Part shown: positions 5,637 to 5,879 of the stretch, piece by piece
Numbering within the stretch: the first letter of the stretch is position 1
How the letters are laid out: each line of letters opens with the position of its first letter
From: Methylococcaceae bacterium
GTDB taxonomy: Bacteria; Pseudomonadota; Gammaproteobacteria; Methylococcales; Methylomonadaceae
Assembly (NCBI GenBank): GCA_009925045.1
Contig: RFQK01000104.1
Coordinates: 1-5,879 of the forward strand
Direction: 5' to 3'
Length of the DNA: 5,879 nt
The notes under the pieces: model-generated
Told to the model about the DNA's origin: nothing
The model's input: only the letters and a program-made list of their open reading frames with translations
Databases searched by the model: none
Position numbers and translations under genes: made by a program

Positions 5637-5879
5637 GCAGCGTGTCCGGTAAGTTGATGGACGGGAACGGTAGTGGTGCGGCCAGCAATAATCTGTTCAG
5701 CGTTTTGGGCCTTGGGTGTTTGATATTCACTGCCCAGGAAAATAGTTTCCCAGCCAGTTGAGCGATACAGCAAAAGATTTTGGCTGTCTGGTGAACGGGC
5801 GGCCAGTCGAACCCAGTCATTATCTAACCACTCCTTAAGAGGTGTTATTAATTGAATGGCGCGGTCTATGGTCTCCGTG
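5633..5879 (-). CDS. C-terminal end of a DUF2309/DabA-like protein (5' end beyond the window)
   Basis: The minus-strand frame is open from the right edge (codons from 5878) to a TGA at 5635-5633, giving the last 81 residues. These include IDRAIQLITPLKEWLDNDWVRLAARSPDS and YRSTGWETIFLG, ending in a polar tail. The pattern (I..I....L..WLDN.W.RL.AR.P, then Y...GWE) resembles the C-terminus of DUF2309 (PF10070) proteins, the zinc-containing DabA/MpsB subunit of inorganic carbon transporters. The metal-site residues would lie in the missing part and cannot be checked. The TGA overlaps the ATG of the NuoL-like gene by 4 nt, so the two are one operon with this gene first. In the best-known dab operons the NuoL-like gene comes first. 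The open frame and the overlap are seen directly; the family call rests on a short C-terminal resemblance plus the neighbour. Confidence 0.6.
   Translation of the reverse strand, partial: TETIDRAIQLITPLKEWLDNDWVRLAARSPDSQNLLLYRSTGWETIFLGSEYQTPKAQNAEQIIAGRTTTVPVHQLTGHAA

Noticed and set aside
5560..5820. Minus-strand open frame of 86 codons spanning the end of the DUF2309-like gene and the start of the NuoL-like gene
   Set aside because: It overlaps both genes in another frame. The frame ending at the ATGA overlap is open to the window edge and carries the family-like pattern, so this one is a shadow.

Overview
The window looks like a contig from a gammaproteobacterium of moderate GC (about 45-50 % over most of its length). 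Its first ~0.5 kb is GC-rich (about 72 % in the line I counted, positions 61-120) and appears to come from an unrelated genome. RpoD, MetK, AhcY and the tRNA-Ile2 all look gammaproteobacterial. A methanotroph-type lineage such as Methylococcales is possible, but that is a weak inference from gene content. The GC-rich left edge encodes part of a large PVC-type (Verrucomicrobia/Planctomycetes) dehydrogenase-like protein. It runs in frame, somewhere between about 480 and 527, into the C-terminal third of the housekeeping sigma factor RpoD. I read this as a chimeric assembly or amplification junction, not as a real fused gene.

Layout from left to right: the chimeric ORF ending in rpoD (3-995, +); a tRNA with anticodon CAT, best read as lysidine-type tRNA-Ile2 (1013-1089, +), the same neighbour rpoD has in E. 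coli (ileX); a small hairpin with nine T's (1097-1123); metK (1149-2309, +); a 22-bp palindrome (2321-2371); ahcY (2406-3698, +); a second, longer palindrome of the same family (3706-3762); then, converging on the minus strand, a NuoL-like proton-conducting membrane protein gene (3768-5636). Upstream of that, with an ATGA overlap, lies the 3' end of a gene resembling DUF2309/DabA (5633-5879), whose start is off the right edge.

Two functional units are visible. metK and ahcY form the S-adenosylmethionine cycle: MetK makes SAM, and AhcY removes the S-adenosylhomocysteine left by methyltransferases. The minus-strand pair resembles DabA/DabB (MpsA/MpsB) dissolved inorganic carbon uptake systems, in which a NuoL-type membrane subunit powers a large zinc-containing DUF2309 subunit. 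Here the DUF2309-like gene comes first, the reverse of the best-known dabB-dabA order.

The most notable non-coding signal is the pair of palindromes. They share a 16-nt outer arm (AAAGGGGGCCAGGCTC) but have different, independently self-complementary inner arms. One follows metK and one follows ahcY. Their A/T flanks would let them act as intrinsic terminators, and the second lies between convergent genes. They look like members of a dispersed REP-like palindrome family used as terminators. No CRISPR, IS element or phage signal was seen.
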